Below, one piece after another: positions 8,906 to 16,974 of a DNA stretch of 35,195 nucleotides. Source of the stretch: Pirellulales bacterium (lineage in GTDB: Bacteria > Planctomycetota > Planctomycetia > Pirellulales > JACPPG01); assembly GCA_036490175.1 (NCBI GenBank), contig DASXEJ010000265.1:1-35195 (forward strand), read 5' to 3'. Numbering within the stretch: position 1 is the stretch's first letter; each line of letters starts with the position of its first letter. Position numbers and translations under genes: made by a program. Below the pieces are notes generated by a model that was not told the DNA's origin, did not search any database, and was given only the letters and a program-made list of their open reading frames with translations.

Positions 8906-9349
8906 ATGAGCGAACCTGTCCCGATCGACATCCGCGTCACGCACCGCTACACGGCCACGGCCGAGCAGGTTTTTTCGGCCTGGCTCGACCCGGCCCAGTT
9001 GGGTCGCTGGATGTTCGGGCGTAACCTGCGTGACGAAACTGTCGTACGGATGGAGGTCGACGCCCGGGTAGGAGGCTCGTTCTCGTTCGTCGTATTGCGC
9101 GGCGGCCAGGAAATCGACCACGTGGGCAACTATCTGCAGATCGAGCCATCGCATCACCTGGAGTTCACCTGGGGCATTCGCGCCAACTTGCCGGAGAGCA
9201 GCCGGGTGACAATCGATATCGCGCCGCTGTCGACCGGTTGCGAGTTGGTGCTCGTCCACACGATCGATCCGAAGTGGGCTGACTTTGCAGCCAGCATCGA
9301 ACAGAGCTGGACCTCGATGCTGACCGCGCTCGCCAGCGTGATCGACTAG
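8906..9349 (+). CDS. SRPBCC/AHSA1-type protein
   Basis: A 147-residue protein with the START-like helix-grip fold of the AHSA1/SRPBCC group. The typical blocks are present: an N-terminal strand with TATAEQVFSAWLDPAQLGRWM, then GGSFSF, a GNYLQIEPSHHLEFTW strand and the C-terminal helix with SWTSMLTALASVI. Such proteins bind small hydrophobic ligands or act with co-regulated partners; the ligand is unknown. It starts ten bases after trpE and is probably cotranscribed, though nothing in it points to tryptophan metabolism. Confidence 0.85.
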   Translation: MSEPVPIDIRVTHRYTATAEQVFSAWLDPAQLGRWMFGRNLRDETVVRMEVDARVGGSFSFVVLRGGQEIDHVGNYLQIEPSHHLEFTWGIRANLPESSRVTIDIAPLSTGCELVLVHTIDPKWADFAASIEQSWTSMLTALASVID

Positions 9350-9386
9350 CGATCCTAAGCGCCCTCATTCGGCAATCAAGCGCAAG

Positions 9387-9413
9387 AAAAAGGCCGCCCT
9401 TGCGGAACGGCCT
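9387..9413 (-). terminator. Rho-independent terminator of the PEP-CTERM gene
   Basis: On the minus strand AGGCCG and CGGCCT form a 6-bp stem around an 11-base loop, followed directly by four further T residues. It lies about 20 bases after the stop of the PEP-CTERM gene at 9434 and between two convergent genes. Confidence 0.72.
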
Positions 9414-9433
9414 GAGCGCACTCATTGATACAC

Positions 9434-10159
9434 TTAGAGGGCTCGCTTGCGCCACCAGCCGACGCCACCAACGGTCAGTCCCAGCAGCGTCCAGACCAAG
9501 ACGCTCGCCGGCTCCGGTACCGCGCCTGGAATGTTTACGAGTCCGAGGCGAGCGTCTCCGTAGGCATCCTGTCCGCCGGCCACGCTGTAGCCGAACGATT
9601 GGCTTAGTCGCAGTTGTACGCTGCCCGACAAGGGCGAGAAGCCTGCCAAATTTAAGCTGTTTTCGGTGAACACGGCCCAGGGAATGGCAATCTCGATCAC
9701 CGTTGGGGCCGGCAAGGCAAGGGTGCCCGTCGTCATGGCATAGTTAATCTCGTTGTCCGCCGTCCCTGTGGCGTAGCCAACGTTGGTCGACCCACCGGGT
9801 ACGAAAGCATTGTTGTTTTCAATTTCAAAGCCAATCGTTGACCCGAGAATCGAATTGCCGAAATACAGGTTGGTAAATGTCAAACCGGTCGTGTTGTCGG
9901 ACGTGGTTTCTAAACCGACGTACAGATCGTTCGCATCGCCGGTCACGTAGATGTCGTAAGCAATACTATCCGTCGTACCGGTCGGAGCGCCAAAATTCCC
10001 TTCGGGCGCGCCAGGATCGTAGGTAACTTGCACCGGAGTTACTCCAGCCCAATCGGAACCGATGCTGCCATCCACGACAACGTCCGCAGTTGCCACCGCG
10101 GCAGAAGACACAACTGCCAGGACCAAGGTGCACACCACACATTGTAAAAGCTTCGACAT
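9434..10159 (-). CDS. PEP-CTERM sorted exported protein
   Basis: A 241-residue exported protein. It has an N-terminal signal peptide (MSKLLQCVVCTLVLAVVSSA, cleavage near ATA-D), a beta-rich Gly/Thr/Asn-rich body and a C-terminal sorting tag: VPEPAS, a hydrophobic segment and a basic WWRKRAL end. This tag is recognised by exosortase, which processes proteins at the cell envelope, often with exopolysaccharide. The body (VDGSIGSDW, a family-like opening seen in carbohydrate-binding type domains) is not enough to assign a ligand. GAGG lies seven bases before the ATG. A terminator follows, so it forms its own transcription unit with the structured leader at 10189-10258. Confidence 0.88.
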   Translation of the reverse strand: MSKLLQCVVCTLVLAVVSSAAVATADVVVDGSIGSDWAGVTPVQVTYDPGAPEGNFGAPTGTTDSIAYDIYVTGDANDLYVGLETTSDNTTGLTFTNLYFGNSILGSTIGFEIENNNAFVPGGSTNVGYATGTADNEINYAMTTGTLALPAPTVIEIAIPWAVFTENSLNLAGFSPLSGSVQLRLSQSFGYSVAGGQDAYGDARLGLVNIPGAVPEPASVLVWTLLGLTVGGVGWWRKRAL

Positions 10160-10188
10160 CCCAAACCTCGACTAAAAGAGTTGCCTAC

Positions 10189-10258
10189 GGATGCAGCGGC
10201 CCCGCGCAAGCAGGGCTTGTGTCGAACTCACCGAGAGCGACGTCATAGTTGTGCATCC
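10189..10258 (-). promoter_or_regulatory. Foldable 5' leader of the PEP-CTERM gene at 10159
   Basis: The 304-base stretch 10160-10463 has no gene. On the minus strand the leader ending 30 bases before the start codon can form a three-way junction: GGATGCA pairs with TGCATCC (7 bp), enclosing a hairpin GTCG-CTC with GAG-TT-CGAC and a second hairpin CAAGC-CCT-GCTTG. I know no riboswitch with this exact layout. In GC-rich DNA short stems arise by chance, so the fold is a proposal. A separate inverted repeat GGCAGGG/CCCTGCC lies at 10363-10402 and could end the upstream transcript. Confidence 0.35.
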
Positions 10259-10463
10259 CAAGTTTGTGGGCCGACGCGCCCCTGTTCCTGACACCAGAAT
10301 TCCGAAATACTGGCCGCGGGCTCGACCGAATTTCGCAACCCGTAAACACCCACGATTCAGGCGGCAGGGCAGGGGGGGACCAAATCCTACCACTACCCTG
10401 CCACCGAATTGCGGATAACGGAAGCGGCACTAGCTGGTTGCCGCCTTCGCGAAAGCGCCGCGG

Positions 10464-11366
10464 CTAGCGCGATTGACGGCGCCGATGGACACCGATTGCC
10501 AGCGCGATGCCAGCTGTCCAAATGGCGAAAGTGGCCGGCTCCGGAGTGGCGGCCGGAGGATTGGCAAAGTCGAAACCGGCGATGTTATCGACCGCCACCG
10601 AGTTGCCTGATCCGGCGTTCTCGCCGTTCATGTACATGAACAGCTCATTCGAGGTCGCCGTGTTGTCGATGCCGCCACGCAACGGATACGCGCTCGTTCC
10701 CAGCACGCCATTAACATACGCGTTGGCCGTGCCTGCCGCGTAATCCGCCACAACCGTGACCCGATTGTCTTGGCCGTTGGTGTACGATCCAAACGTCGTC
10801 AGGTTCGAGTTATCGACGTTGCGAAGGGCGTACACTCCCCCGTCAGGCCCCGTGGGGACCACGGCCACGCTAAACGCCCACTGACCATTGTCGCTGTTGG
10901 CGATTCTGGCACCGAAGAGGATCCCGGCGATGTCGCTCGGATCGCCATTGATGGTCATGGGTTGCGAGTTAGTAGTCGTCATGATCGACGGAGCCGTTAG
11001 AACGTCGATGTCGAAGGACAGCGTCATTTGCTCCGAGGCGACATTGAATCCGGTGTCCATGTACAAGGCACCCGTTTCGACGTTGGACGGAAGCGAGCTA
11101 AATACAGCTTGCTTCTGTGAATTCTGGACGAGAATCGTCCCCTCGGTGCTGGAATTTGGAGGGCTGTCTCCGTCTTCATTCTCAGTCGAGTAACCGCCCA
11201 GGGATCCCGGAGTCGTGATTACGGGGCCCGGCGGACCGACGGCCGGCGCAGATCCGACCGTGTCGCTGTTGAAGTTTTGGTCCAAAAATTGAATATCCGC
11301 CCGCACGATCGTGGACATCAGCGCGAGCACTCCTGCCACACAAGGCCCCATCATTAGCCGTTTCAT
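10464..11366 (-). CDS. PEP-CTERM sorted exported protein
   Basis: A 300-residue exported protein. From ATG 11366 it begins MKRLMMGPCVAGVLALMS, a signal peptide, with AAGG about nine bases upstream; the frame is open to 11399 but that start is less likely. The body is Asn/Ser/Gly-rich and beta-strand-like, and resembles lectin/LamG-like sandwiches seen in planctomycete surface proteins, though I see no sure family motif. The C-terminus is ATPEPATFAIW, a hydrophobic helix and RRRQSR, a PEP-CTERM tag for exosortase. It precedes the other PEP-CTERM gene in the same direction but with 304 bases between them. The two bodies are not obviously alike. Confidence 0.87.
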   Translation of the reverse strand: MKRLMMGPCVAGVLALMSTIVRADIQFLDQNFNSDTVGSAPAVGPPGPVITTPGSLGGYSTENEDGDSPPNSSTEGTILVQNSQKQAVFSSLPSNVETGALYMDTGFNVASEQMTLSFDIDVLTAPSIMTTTNSQPMTINGDPSDIAGILFGARIANSDNGQWAFSVAVVPTGPDGGVYALRNVDNSNLTTFGSYTNGQDNRVTVVADYAAGTANAYVNGVLGTSAYPLRGGIDNTATSNELFMYMNGENAGSGNSVAVDNIAGFDFANPPAATPEPATFAIWTAGIALAIGVHRRRQSR

Positions 11367-11460
11367 GCGCAAGCCTTTTCTTAAAAAGATGCTAATCACG
11401 AAGAATGATTTTTTTGATCCGAGTTCTCGCCGGAACCTAAAGACGATCTAGGTTTCGCAG

Positions 11461-11545
11461 TTGTCACTTCTGTGCCACGCGTCGGCGAGGTTCAGCCCTA
11501 CCCGGGTCACTGAGCTATGCGTCGCCGCTTTGCGATACCTGACAA
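11461..11545 (-). promoter_or_regulatory. Structured leader of the PEP-CTERM gene at 11366
   Basis: The 319-base gap 11367-11685 has no gene. On the minus strand a nested set of stems fits 11545 to 11461: TTGTCA/TGACAA (6 bp, outermost), CGC/GCG, CGGCGA/TCGCCG (6 bp), TCAG/CTGA and CCC/GGG around a five-base loop. A second hairpin, AACCTA/TAGGTT with a nine-base loop, follows at 11434-11454. The sequence GACGCATAGC inside resembles the GACGCAAAGC core of c-di-GMP-I riboswitches, but the rest of that consensus, including its first hairpin, is not present, so I do not call it one. A further weak inverted repeat CCACCT/AGGTGG at 11637-11677 may end the neighbouring transcript. Confidence 0.4.
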
Positions 11546-11685
11546 AGAAAAAAGAACAAATCAAAATAGATTACGCTTTCGCAAGCGACCGACCGTGCGA
11601 ATGGACGCTGGAACGTGCGTCTTCGCCATTGAAACACCACCTTCAGCCACGAGTCCGTACTCACGGTCGCCAGGTGGAAGGGACC

Positions 11686-12975
11686 CTATTGACCGCGCGC
11701 TAATGAGTGAGTTCGCTTCAGGAATTCGATCGCAAATTGATGCGGATCAAACTCTCCACGGTCGATCGCCGCCGCTCCGGCCGGATTTTGGCGGAAGCAA
11801 TACATAGTCCGATCGGACAACGGCGGCGTGCACAGCTCCAATAGCGATTCGGCAACCTTCAGCGCGTCGGCAGGGCGTTTACCTTTCAATAACGCATCGA
11901 CCGCGTTCACGTACCCCGAGGGATTATCCGGGTCGAGCTCGATCGTTTCGAAAACGATCGACAGGATTCGTTCGTCCTGCGGCGCGAGCTGGCCAAGGTA
12001 CTGGCTGAAGTTGGCCAAGGCGAAGCTGTTGTTCCGCAGCAACCGATAAGCAACCTCGCTGTGCGCAAGTATGAAAGGGACGTTCTGCTTGTTAAGCACG
12101 AGGATGTGCGGCAGCACCATATGCGATTTCCCATGCCCAGGCCCCGCGGCCAGGCCGGCTCTTAGAATGGCCTCGAGGTGCGGCGCCGGTCGCTCGTTGC
12201 CGTTCCAAATCGAACAGAACCGATTGAAGGCCAGTTGCGGATTGTCGGGCTCTTGTGCATTGGCAAGCTCCAACCCGCGCCGCGAGGCCTGACTATCCGG
12301 CGTGTCGTCGCTGAGCGGCGCTAGAGCGTCTGGATGAATCTCGCCGGCCTCGATCAAGCGCACGATCCCGCGCCAGTCGCGTTGCTCCCAGCAGCGGCCC
12401 GCGCGTAACAGCCCCTCCCACGATGTCGGAATGTGCTGCTGCCACCGCTGGGCGACGTCAGCAGTTATGGCAAGATCAAGCCGTTCAGCCACTTTCTTTG
12501 CAATGCTTGGCGAGAGAGCGGTAAGTCGGCCCGGCGTAATAGGCACAACCAAGTCACCGTCGCTGCCCTCCTTTCCTCGACGGGGAAAGAGACGGATCCG
12601 CAACTCGATCCGAGCCGGATCGTTGCTCTGTAAGTACCCGACGATCACCGAATTCGAATCTGCGCCGTTGGTGAGCATTTCGTCATGGCTTGCTGCACTG
12701 CGCGCAGCCGGCGCGAGATAGCCACTGTCTTCCCCGCCCGTGACGCTCACACGACGAGTGAATGTCAAATCGCGGCGTAGCAGGCTGGCCAAGATTCCTC
12801 CGACGCCGGGACCAGGCAACCCATTGGCCGTTTCTCCGCGGTCGGCAATAAACGCCCGCACCTGTATCACGGGCAATCGCGAGAGCCCCGCCAGTTGCTC
12901 CAATTTGTAGAGTGGTTGAAATGTATCACCACGCGACGAATGTCCTCGCAACAGGTGCCACATCTTCTGCCACAT
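11686..12975 (-). CDS. Hypothetical protein, TolB-like N-terminus plus TPR-like repeats
   Basis: A 429-residue protein without a clear signal peptide. Residues about 30-175 contain alternating strands and helices (PVIQVRAFIADRGET, then LASLLRRDLTF, SVIVGYLQSND, RIELRIRLFP, SIAKKVAERLDL) in an order reminiscent of the TolB-N-like/FlgO-like domain placed before TPR repeats in some adenylate-cyclase-type proteins. Residues from about 180 on are alpha-helical with TPR-like spacing (ELDPDNPSGYVNAVDALLKG, DALKVAESLLEL). The resemblance is by eye and weak. GGAG lies nine bases before ATG 12975. A terminator-like hairpin lies immediately upstream in its leader. No neighbour suggests a pathway. Confidence 0.7.
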   Translation of the reverse strand: MWQKMWHLLRGHSSRGDTFQPLYKLEQLAGLSRLPVIQVRAFIADRGETANGLPGPGVGGILASLLRRDLTFTRRVSVTGGEDSGYLAPAARSAASHDEMLTNGADSNSVIVGYLQSNDPARIELRIRLFPRRGKEGSDGDLVVPITPGRLTALSPSIAKKVAERLDLAITADVAQRWQQHIPTSWEGLLRAGRCWEQRDWRGIVRLIEAGEIHPDALAPLSDDTPDSQASRRGLELANAQEPDNPQLAFNRFCSIWNGNERPAPHLEAILRAGLAAGPGHGKSHMVLPHILVLNKQNVPFILAHSEVAYRLLRNNSFALANFSQYLGQLAPQDERILSIVFETIELDPDNPSGYVNAVDALLKGKRPADALKVAESLLELCTPPLSDRTMYCFRQNPAGAAAIDRGEFDPHQFAIEFLKRTHSLARGQ

Positions 12976-12995
12976 GGATGCTCGCTCCTCACGAG

Positions 12996-13044
12996 AAAAA
13001 AAAGTGGGGACTGCTTAGCAGGTAAGTTAATCTCGCGGCCCCAC
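12996..13044 (-). terminator. Terminator-like hairpin in leader of the TPR/TolB-like gene
   Basis: On the minus strand GTGGGG pairs with CCCCAC and is followed at once by eight T residues, with an inner palindrome CTGCT-A-AGCAG in the loop. This has the form of a Rho-independent terminator, but it ends about 20 bases before the start codon at 12975 and there is no gene on the same strand just upstream. It may be an attenuator. The rest of 12976-13246 has no gene I can support. Confidence 0.55.
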
Positions 13045-13246
13045 GACGCCAACCAAGTCACGGCCATGCCACAGCCGCGCACCGGTCCACGCGCAGCGAA
13101 AGCCGCGGAAAGGCTGTTTTTGGCTCTGAAATCGGGCTATTCGCAGCGAACCGTGGAGCGTTATTCGCAAGCTACGCTTTCTCATAGGGGCCACCACTCG
13201 GCGGCGGGAAGTCCGCCCCGCATAACACGAAAAGGGCAGAATCCTC

Positions 13247-13825
13247 ATGCCATACGTATGTCGGAATTGCGATCACTTCGACGCCGACGGAGCGCAGGGC
13301 GGAGCCTGCCCCAGCTGCGGTGCGGCGATGCGCTTCACGATGCTGGCCCAGACCGCGACGGCCACGCTCGACCGGCCCGCCCGCGAGGAGTGGAAGGATC
13401 CCTACGCCCACGGCTATGAAGAGATCGAGGCCACTTGGGCTTGTCGCTACGCGCAGATCGCGCTGGGGGTCTCGACGTATCTGTTCATTTATCGCTGGGG
13501 TCCGCGGATATTGCACTTTGTCGTCGGCGCCGAAGAAAAGTTGCCGAGCGACAAGAAGGCGGCACTGGTCATCGCGATCCTGATCGCCAATTGCATCGCG
13601 GCGTTCTCTGGCGGTTTCGCCGCCGGATTCTGGGCCCGCAATTGGATCGTGCAAGGGCTAGGCGTGCTCGTCGGCGTGTTGGCGATCCCGGTGGGCACGA
13701 TGCTCTTTGTTCCGCCGAAGGATTGGAACATGTTCGCCACGACGCTCGTGGCAACGAGTCTCCTCACGCTCGCCGGGGCGTACGTCGGTCACGTGATCGT
13801 GCGCCCGACGCGAATCCCGGTATAG
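13247..13825 (+). CDS. Zinc-ribbon membrane protein of unknown function
   Basis: A 192-residue protein that starts with a rubredoxin/zinc-ribbon-like knuckle pair (C5xxC8 and C21xxC24). About four hydrophobic segments follow: roughly residues 68-88, 103-125, 130-150 and 162-180, consistent with an integral membrane protein with a cytoplasmic metal-binding head. The start at 13247 is the first residue of the zinc knuckle and has a modest AAGGG upstream. I do not recognise a family with a known function. It is convergent with lon, 82 bases away. Confidence 0.72.
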   Translation: MPYVCRNCDHFDADGAQGGACPSCGAAMRFTMLAQTATATLDRPAREEWKDPYAHGYEEIEATWACRYAQIALGVSTYLFIYRWGPRILHFVVGAEEKLPSDKKAALVIAILIANCIAAFSGGFAAGFWARNWIVQGLGVLVGVLAIPVGTMLFVPPKDWNMFATTLVATSLLTLAGAYVGHVIVRPTRIPV

Positions 13826-13907
13826 CGATTGGGCGATAGCTTTCACCACTAAGACTGACTGCGAATTGACGAGCGGCTGGCGACATACCGCGCTGCGCCG
13901 AGTTGCG

Positions 13908-16259
13908 CTACCGCGCCGCCGCACCCGCCCGCTCCGCCAACTCCGGCACTGCCGCGGCCAACACGTCTTCGATTCGATCCGCCAGGATTACTTCCAGTTC
14001 TTTGCGAACGTTCTCCGGCAGGTCGCTCAGGTCTTTGCCGTTTTCGCGCGGTAGGATCACGCGGCGCATACCGGCGCGGGTGGCCGCTAGAACCTTTTCT
14101 TTGATGCCCCCCACCGGCAGCACCAGGCCCGTGAGGCTGATTTCACCTGTCATGGCGGTATCACTGCGAGGGGCGATGCCGCTGTAGAGACTGGCCAATG
14201 CCGTGGCCATGGTTACGCCGGCCGAAGGGCCGTCCTTGCGGATGGCGCCCGCAGGGACGTGAATATGCACGCCTGACTGGCGGATCGTGTCGCGATCGAT
14301 CCCCAGTTCGGCCGCCTTCGACCAGATGTAGCTTTGCGCCGTCTTGGCCGACTCTTGCATCACTTCGCCCAATTGGCCGGTGAGCATAAGCCCGCGCCCC
14401 TCGGGTAATAGCACTGCTTCGACATACAGCACCTCGCCGCCGGCTTCGGTCCAGGCCATGCCGGCCGCCACGCCAGGGGGCAATTGCCGGCGCATCTCTT
14501 CCAGCGTAAATCGTTCGGGCCCCAGCAAGTCTGCCAGATCCTGCGGAGCCGGGGCGACGGGCTGCGTGTTGCCATCGGCAAACCGCACGGCCACTTTGCG
14601 GGCGAGCCGGCCCAATGTCCGTTCCAACTCGCGCACGCCTGCCTCGCGCGTGTAGCGGCGAATCAGCCGGGCCAGCGTGTCGTCGGAAATCAACAGTTGC
14701 TCGGAGGTCAGTCCGGCCTCGGTCAACTGTCGGGGAATAAGATACTGGCGTGCGATCTGGGCTTTCTCTTCTGCCGTGTAGCCGGCCAACCGCAACAGCT
14801 CCATGCGATCCAACAGTGGCTGCGGAATCCGATCCAGCGTGTTGGCCGTGGCTACGAACAATACCTTGGAGAGATCGAATGGCAGGTCGAGATAGTTGTC
14901 GTGGAACTCGAAGTTTTGCGCCGGGTCGAGGATTTCGAGCAAGGCCGAGGCCGGGTCGCCGCGGAAGTCGCTTCCCAGCTTGTCGACCTCGTCGAGCATG
15001 ATTAGGGGGTTCTTCACGCCTGAGCGACGCAACGCCTGGATGATGCGGCCGGGCATGGCGCCGATATACGTGCGACGATGACCGCGCAGTTCCGCCTCGT
15101 CGTGCAGGCCACCCAGGCTCATGCGCTCGAACTTGCGCCCCAAAGCCCGGGCGATCGATTTGCCGAGCGATGTTTTGCCAACCCCCGGCGGCCCGACGAA
15201 GCACAGGATCGGCGCCTTGGCGTTCGGATTCAGCTTGAGCACGGCCAACTGCTCGACGATTCGCTCCTTGATCTCTTTGAGATCGTAATGATCTTCGTCG
15301 AGCACGCGGCGCGCCAGTGCCAAATCCAACACATCCTCGGTCGTCGCCTGCCAGGGCAACTCGAGCAACAACTCCAGGTACGAGCGGGTCAGTTGATAGT
15401 CTGGCGCCGCCGTGGGGAGGCGTTCCAGACGCGATAGCTCGCGGCCGGCTTCTTTGCGGACGTTTTCGGGGAGCGTCGCTTCCTCGAAGCGGCGGCGCAG
15501 CTCGGCGGCGTCGGCCTGCTCGGGGCTGCGCTCGCCCAACTCTTCCTGAATGGCGCGCAGCTGCTGGCGCAGCAGATACTCTTTTTGCTCGCGGCTCAAT
15601 TCGGATTGCGCCTGGCTGGCGATTTTCTGCCGCAGCTCGAGCACTTGCAGCTCGTGCGTAAGATGCTCGTGAATCTGCCGCAGCGCATCGGCCCGGCTGC
15701 TGGTTTCCAACAGAGCTTGGGATTTGGACAAATCCAGATTCAACATCGAAGCCAACAGATAGGCTTGATGGAGCGGATCCTTCACCTGGGCGAACATCTG
15801 TTCGACCGTGAACGGCGCGTCCGGTTGCAACAGCGCATGCACCGCGGCGGCCTGGTCGAGCATGGCCCGGGCCAGAGCTTCGACCTCGGTCCCTTCGCCC
15901 GTCGGCTCGGCCAGCGGCTGCACGCGGGCCTTGAGAAACGGCTTCGTCTCGACGGCCTCGAGCAACTCGATCCGGGCAATCCCCTGCACGATGATTTGAT
16001 AGCCATGCTCGGCACGGTCCATTTTCTTGATGGCCGCCAGGGTACCCACGCGATACAGATCGTTGATCCCAGGATCGTCGATGGCGATATCTTTCTGCGC
16101 GACCACGACCAAGGTTTTGTCCTCGGTCACCAAGGCTGCCTCGACCGCGGCGACCGAGCCAGGCCGTCCCACGGCCAATGGCAACAACAAATGCGGAAAC
16201 AGGACGCTGCTCTTCACCGGCAGGACGGGCGACAGGGTCGAACGCGGGCCCTCGGACAT
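13908..16259 (-). CDS. lon: ATP-dependent protease La (Lon)
   Basis: Lon degrades misfolded and regulatory proteins in the cytoplasm using ATP. The 783-residue protein is complete: N-terminal substrate-binding domain (about 10-205), coiled helical linker (205-300), AAA+ module with Walker A GPPGVGKT (356-363) and Walker B IMLDEVDK (420-427), and the peptidase domain with catalytic Ser679 in DGPSAG and Lys720 in GGIKEK. The ATG at 16259 overlaps the stop of the hsp20 gene by one base (TGATG), so the two are translationally coupled. The C-terminus ends in an Ala-rich tail after residue 760. Confidence 0.97.
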   Translation of the reverse strand: MSEGPRSTLSPVLPVKSSVLFPHLLLPLAVGRPGSVAAVEAALVTEDKTLVVVAQKDIAIDDPGINDLYRVGTLAAIKKMDRAEHGYQIIVQGIARIELLEAVETKPFLKARVQPLAEPTGEGTEVEALARAMLDQAAAVHALLQPDAPFTVEQMFAQVKDPLHQAYLLASMLNLDLSKSQALLETSSRADALRQIHEHLTHELQVLELRQKIASQAQSELSREQKEYLLRQQLRAIQEELGERSPEQADAAELRRRFEEATLPENVRKEAGRELSRLERLPTAAPDYQLTRSYLELLLELPWQATTEDVLDLALARRVLDEDHYDLKEIKERIVEQLAVLKLNPNAKAPILCFVGPPGVGKTSLGKSIARALGRKFERMSLGGLHDEAELRGHRRTYIGAMPGRIIQALRRSGVKNPLIMLDEVDKLGSDFRGDPASALLEILDPAQNFEFHDNYLDLPFDLSKVLFVATANTLDRIPQPLLDRMELLRLAGYTAEEKAQIARQYLIPRQLTEAGLTSEQLLISDDTLARLIRRYTREAGVRELERTLGRLARKVAVRFADGNTQPVAPAPQDLADLLGPERFTLEEMRRQLPPGVAAGMAWTEAGGEVLYVEAVLLPEGRGLMLTGQLGEVMQESAKTAQSYIWSKAAELGIDRDTIRQSGVHIHVPAGAIRKDGPSAGVTMATALASLYSGIAPRSDTAMTGEISLTGLVLPVGGIKEKVLAATRAGMRRVILPRENGKDLSDLPENVRKELEVILADRIEDVLAAAVPELAERAGAAAR

Positions 16260-16627
16260 CAACTGGCTCCTTCCGTCTTCAGGCAGACGAGCAGCATACC
16301 GTCGCGAAATTCGCTGCTGATATCCGTGTGCTCGACGTCATCCGGCAAGTCGACGGCCCGTTCGAAGCGGTTATACGAAATCTCCATCGAGTACCAGTCG
16401 CCCCCTTCTTCCACGTTCCAGTCGCGGCGTACCCCCCGCAGCAGCAAGCGCCGGCCCACGACCGAAAGCTCGATGTCCTCGGGGCGAACGCCGGCAAGCT
16501 CGAATTTTAACAGCCATCCGCGCCGCGAGCGGTAGACATCGCAGCGCGGCTGCCACGCTGTCGCCTGGTAGCTGGGCGCGTTTCCGAGAAACAGGCTTTG
16601 CCTCAGTCGTTCGAATGGATCTGCCAT
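16259..16627 (-). CDS. Hsp20-family small heat shock protein
   Basis: A 122-residue alpha-crystallin-domain chaperone that holds unfolded proteins. The alpha-crystallin domain covers about residues 27-118: CDVYRSRRGWLLKFELAGVR, the strand VVGRRLLLRGVR, the YSMEISYNRFERAVDLPDDV segment, and the closing GMLLVCLK strand. The usual L-P-K ending is VCLK here. The N-terminal arm is short (about 26 residues) and the C-terminal IXI tail is absent, so oligomer assembly may differ. It is the first gene of a two-gene unit with lon; the stop and the lon start overlap by one base. The link of a holdase and a protease fits a heat-stress unit. Confidence 0.93.
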   Translation of the reverse strand: MADPFERLRQSLFLGNAPSYQATAWQPRCDVYRSRRGWLLKFELAGVRPEDIELSVVGRRLLLRGVRRDWNVEEGGDWYSMEISYNRFERAVDLPDDVEHTDISSEFRDGMLLVCLKTEGAS

Positions 16628-16974
16628 ACGATGAATTAGACCGGCGCCAGCGCGCAGGGCAAGCCCCGACCGCGGGTTAAATGACCGCCGTCCTGGCGCT
16701 CGGTTGTTTTGATGCTAACTCCTATCGCGCTAACCGCTCTGCCCACGATGGCCACTTTGTTGGGCACAGCCATCGGACAAGCCGACGCAAACCAGAATGT
16801 CCGAGAAACGTACCGGGCGCCGCGGGGATGACGTGGAATATTCCAATTGTGGGGCCGGATAACGCCTCTGGGAGCTAGCGGCAGTCGCGTCCCCGGGCAG
16901 TCCGCCCATGTCTGGCATGAATCGTGCGATACAATTGTGTACGTTCCACACGCCCCACGACGGAGATCGATAAC
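16628..16974. promoter_or_regulatory. Divergent intergenic region (hsp20-lon / PRC-barrel) with a palindrome
   Basis: About 350 bases without a gene I can support, holding the promoters of both divergent units. A perfect 12-bp palindrome TGGAATATTCCA lies at 16834-16845, about 207 bases before the hsp20 start and 130 before the PRC-barrel start. It is AT-rich within GC-rich DNA, like an operator, but does not match CIRCE or another heat-shock site I know. Confidence 0.35.

Noticed and set aside
7933-8940. Long minus-strand open frame opposite trpE (335 residues)
   Set aside because: It is the antisense shadow of a strongly conserved gene in GC-rich DNA and shows no domain.
11461-11545. A true c-di-GMP-I riboswitch
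   Set aside because: Only one short core motif is similar, with an A-to-T change; the first hairpin and the remaining conserved bases are not found. Kept only as an unclassified structured leader.
13027-13248. Small basic open frame upstream of the TPR/TolB-like gene on the minus strand
   Set aside because: No homologous family, no clear ribosome binding site, and its end runs into the terminator hairpin; could be a leader peptide but the evidence is thin.
15585-16535. Long plus-strand open frame across lon and hsp20
   Set aside because: Antisense to two well-supported genes that overlap in the usual coupled way; its protein has no recognised family.
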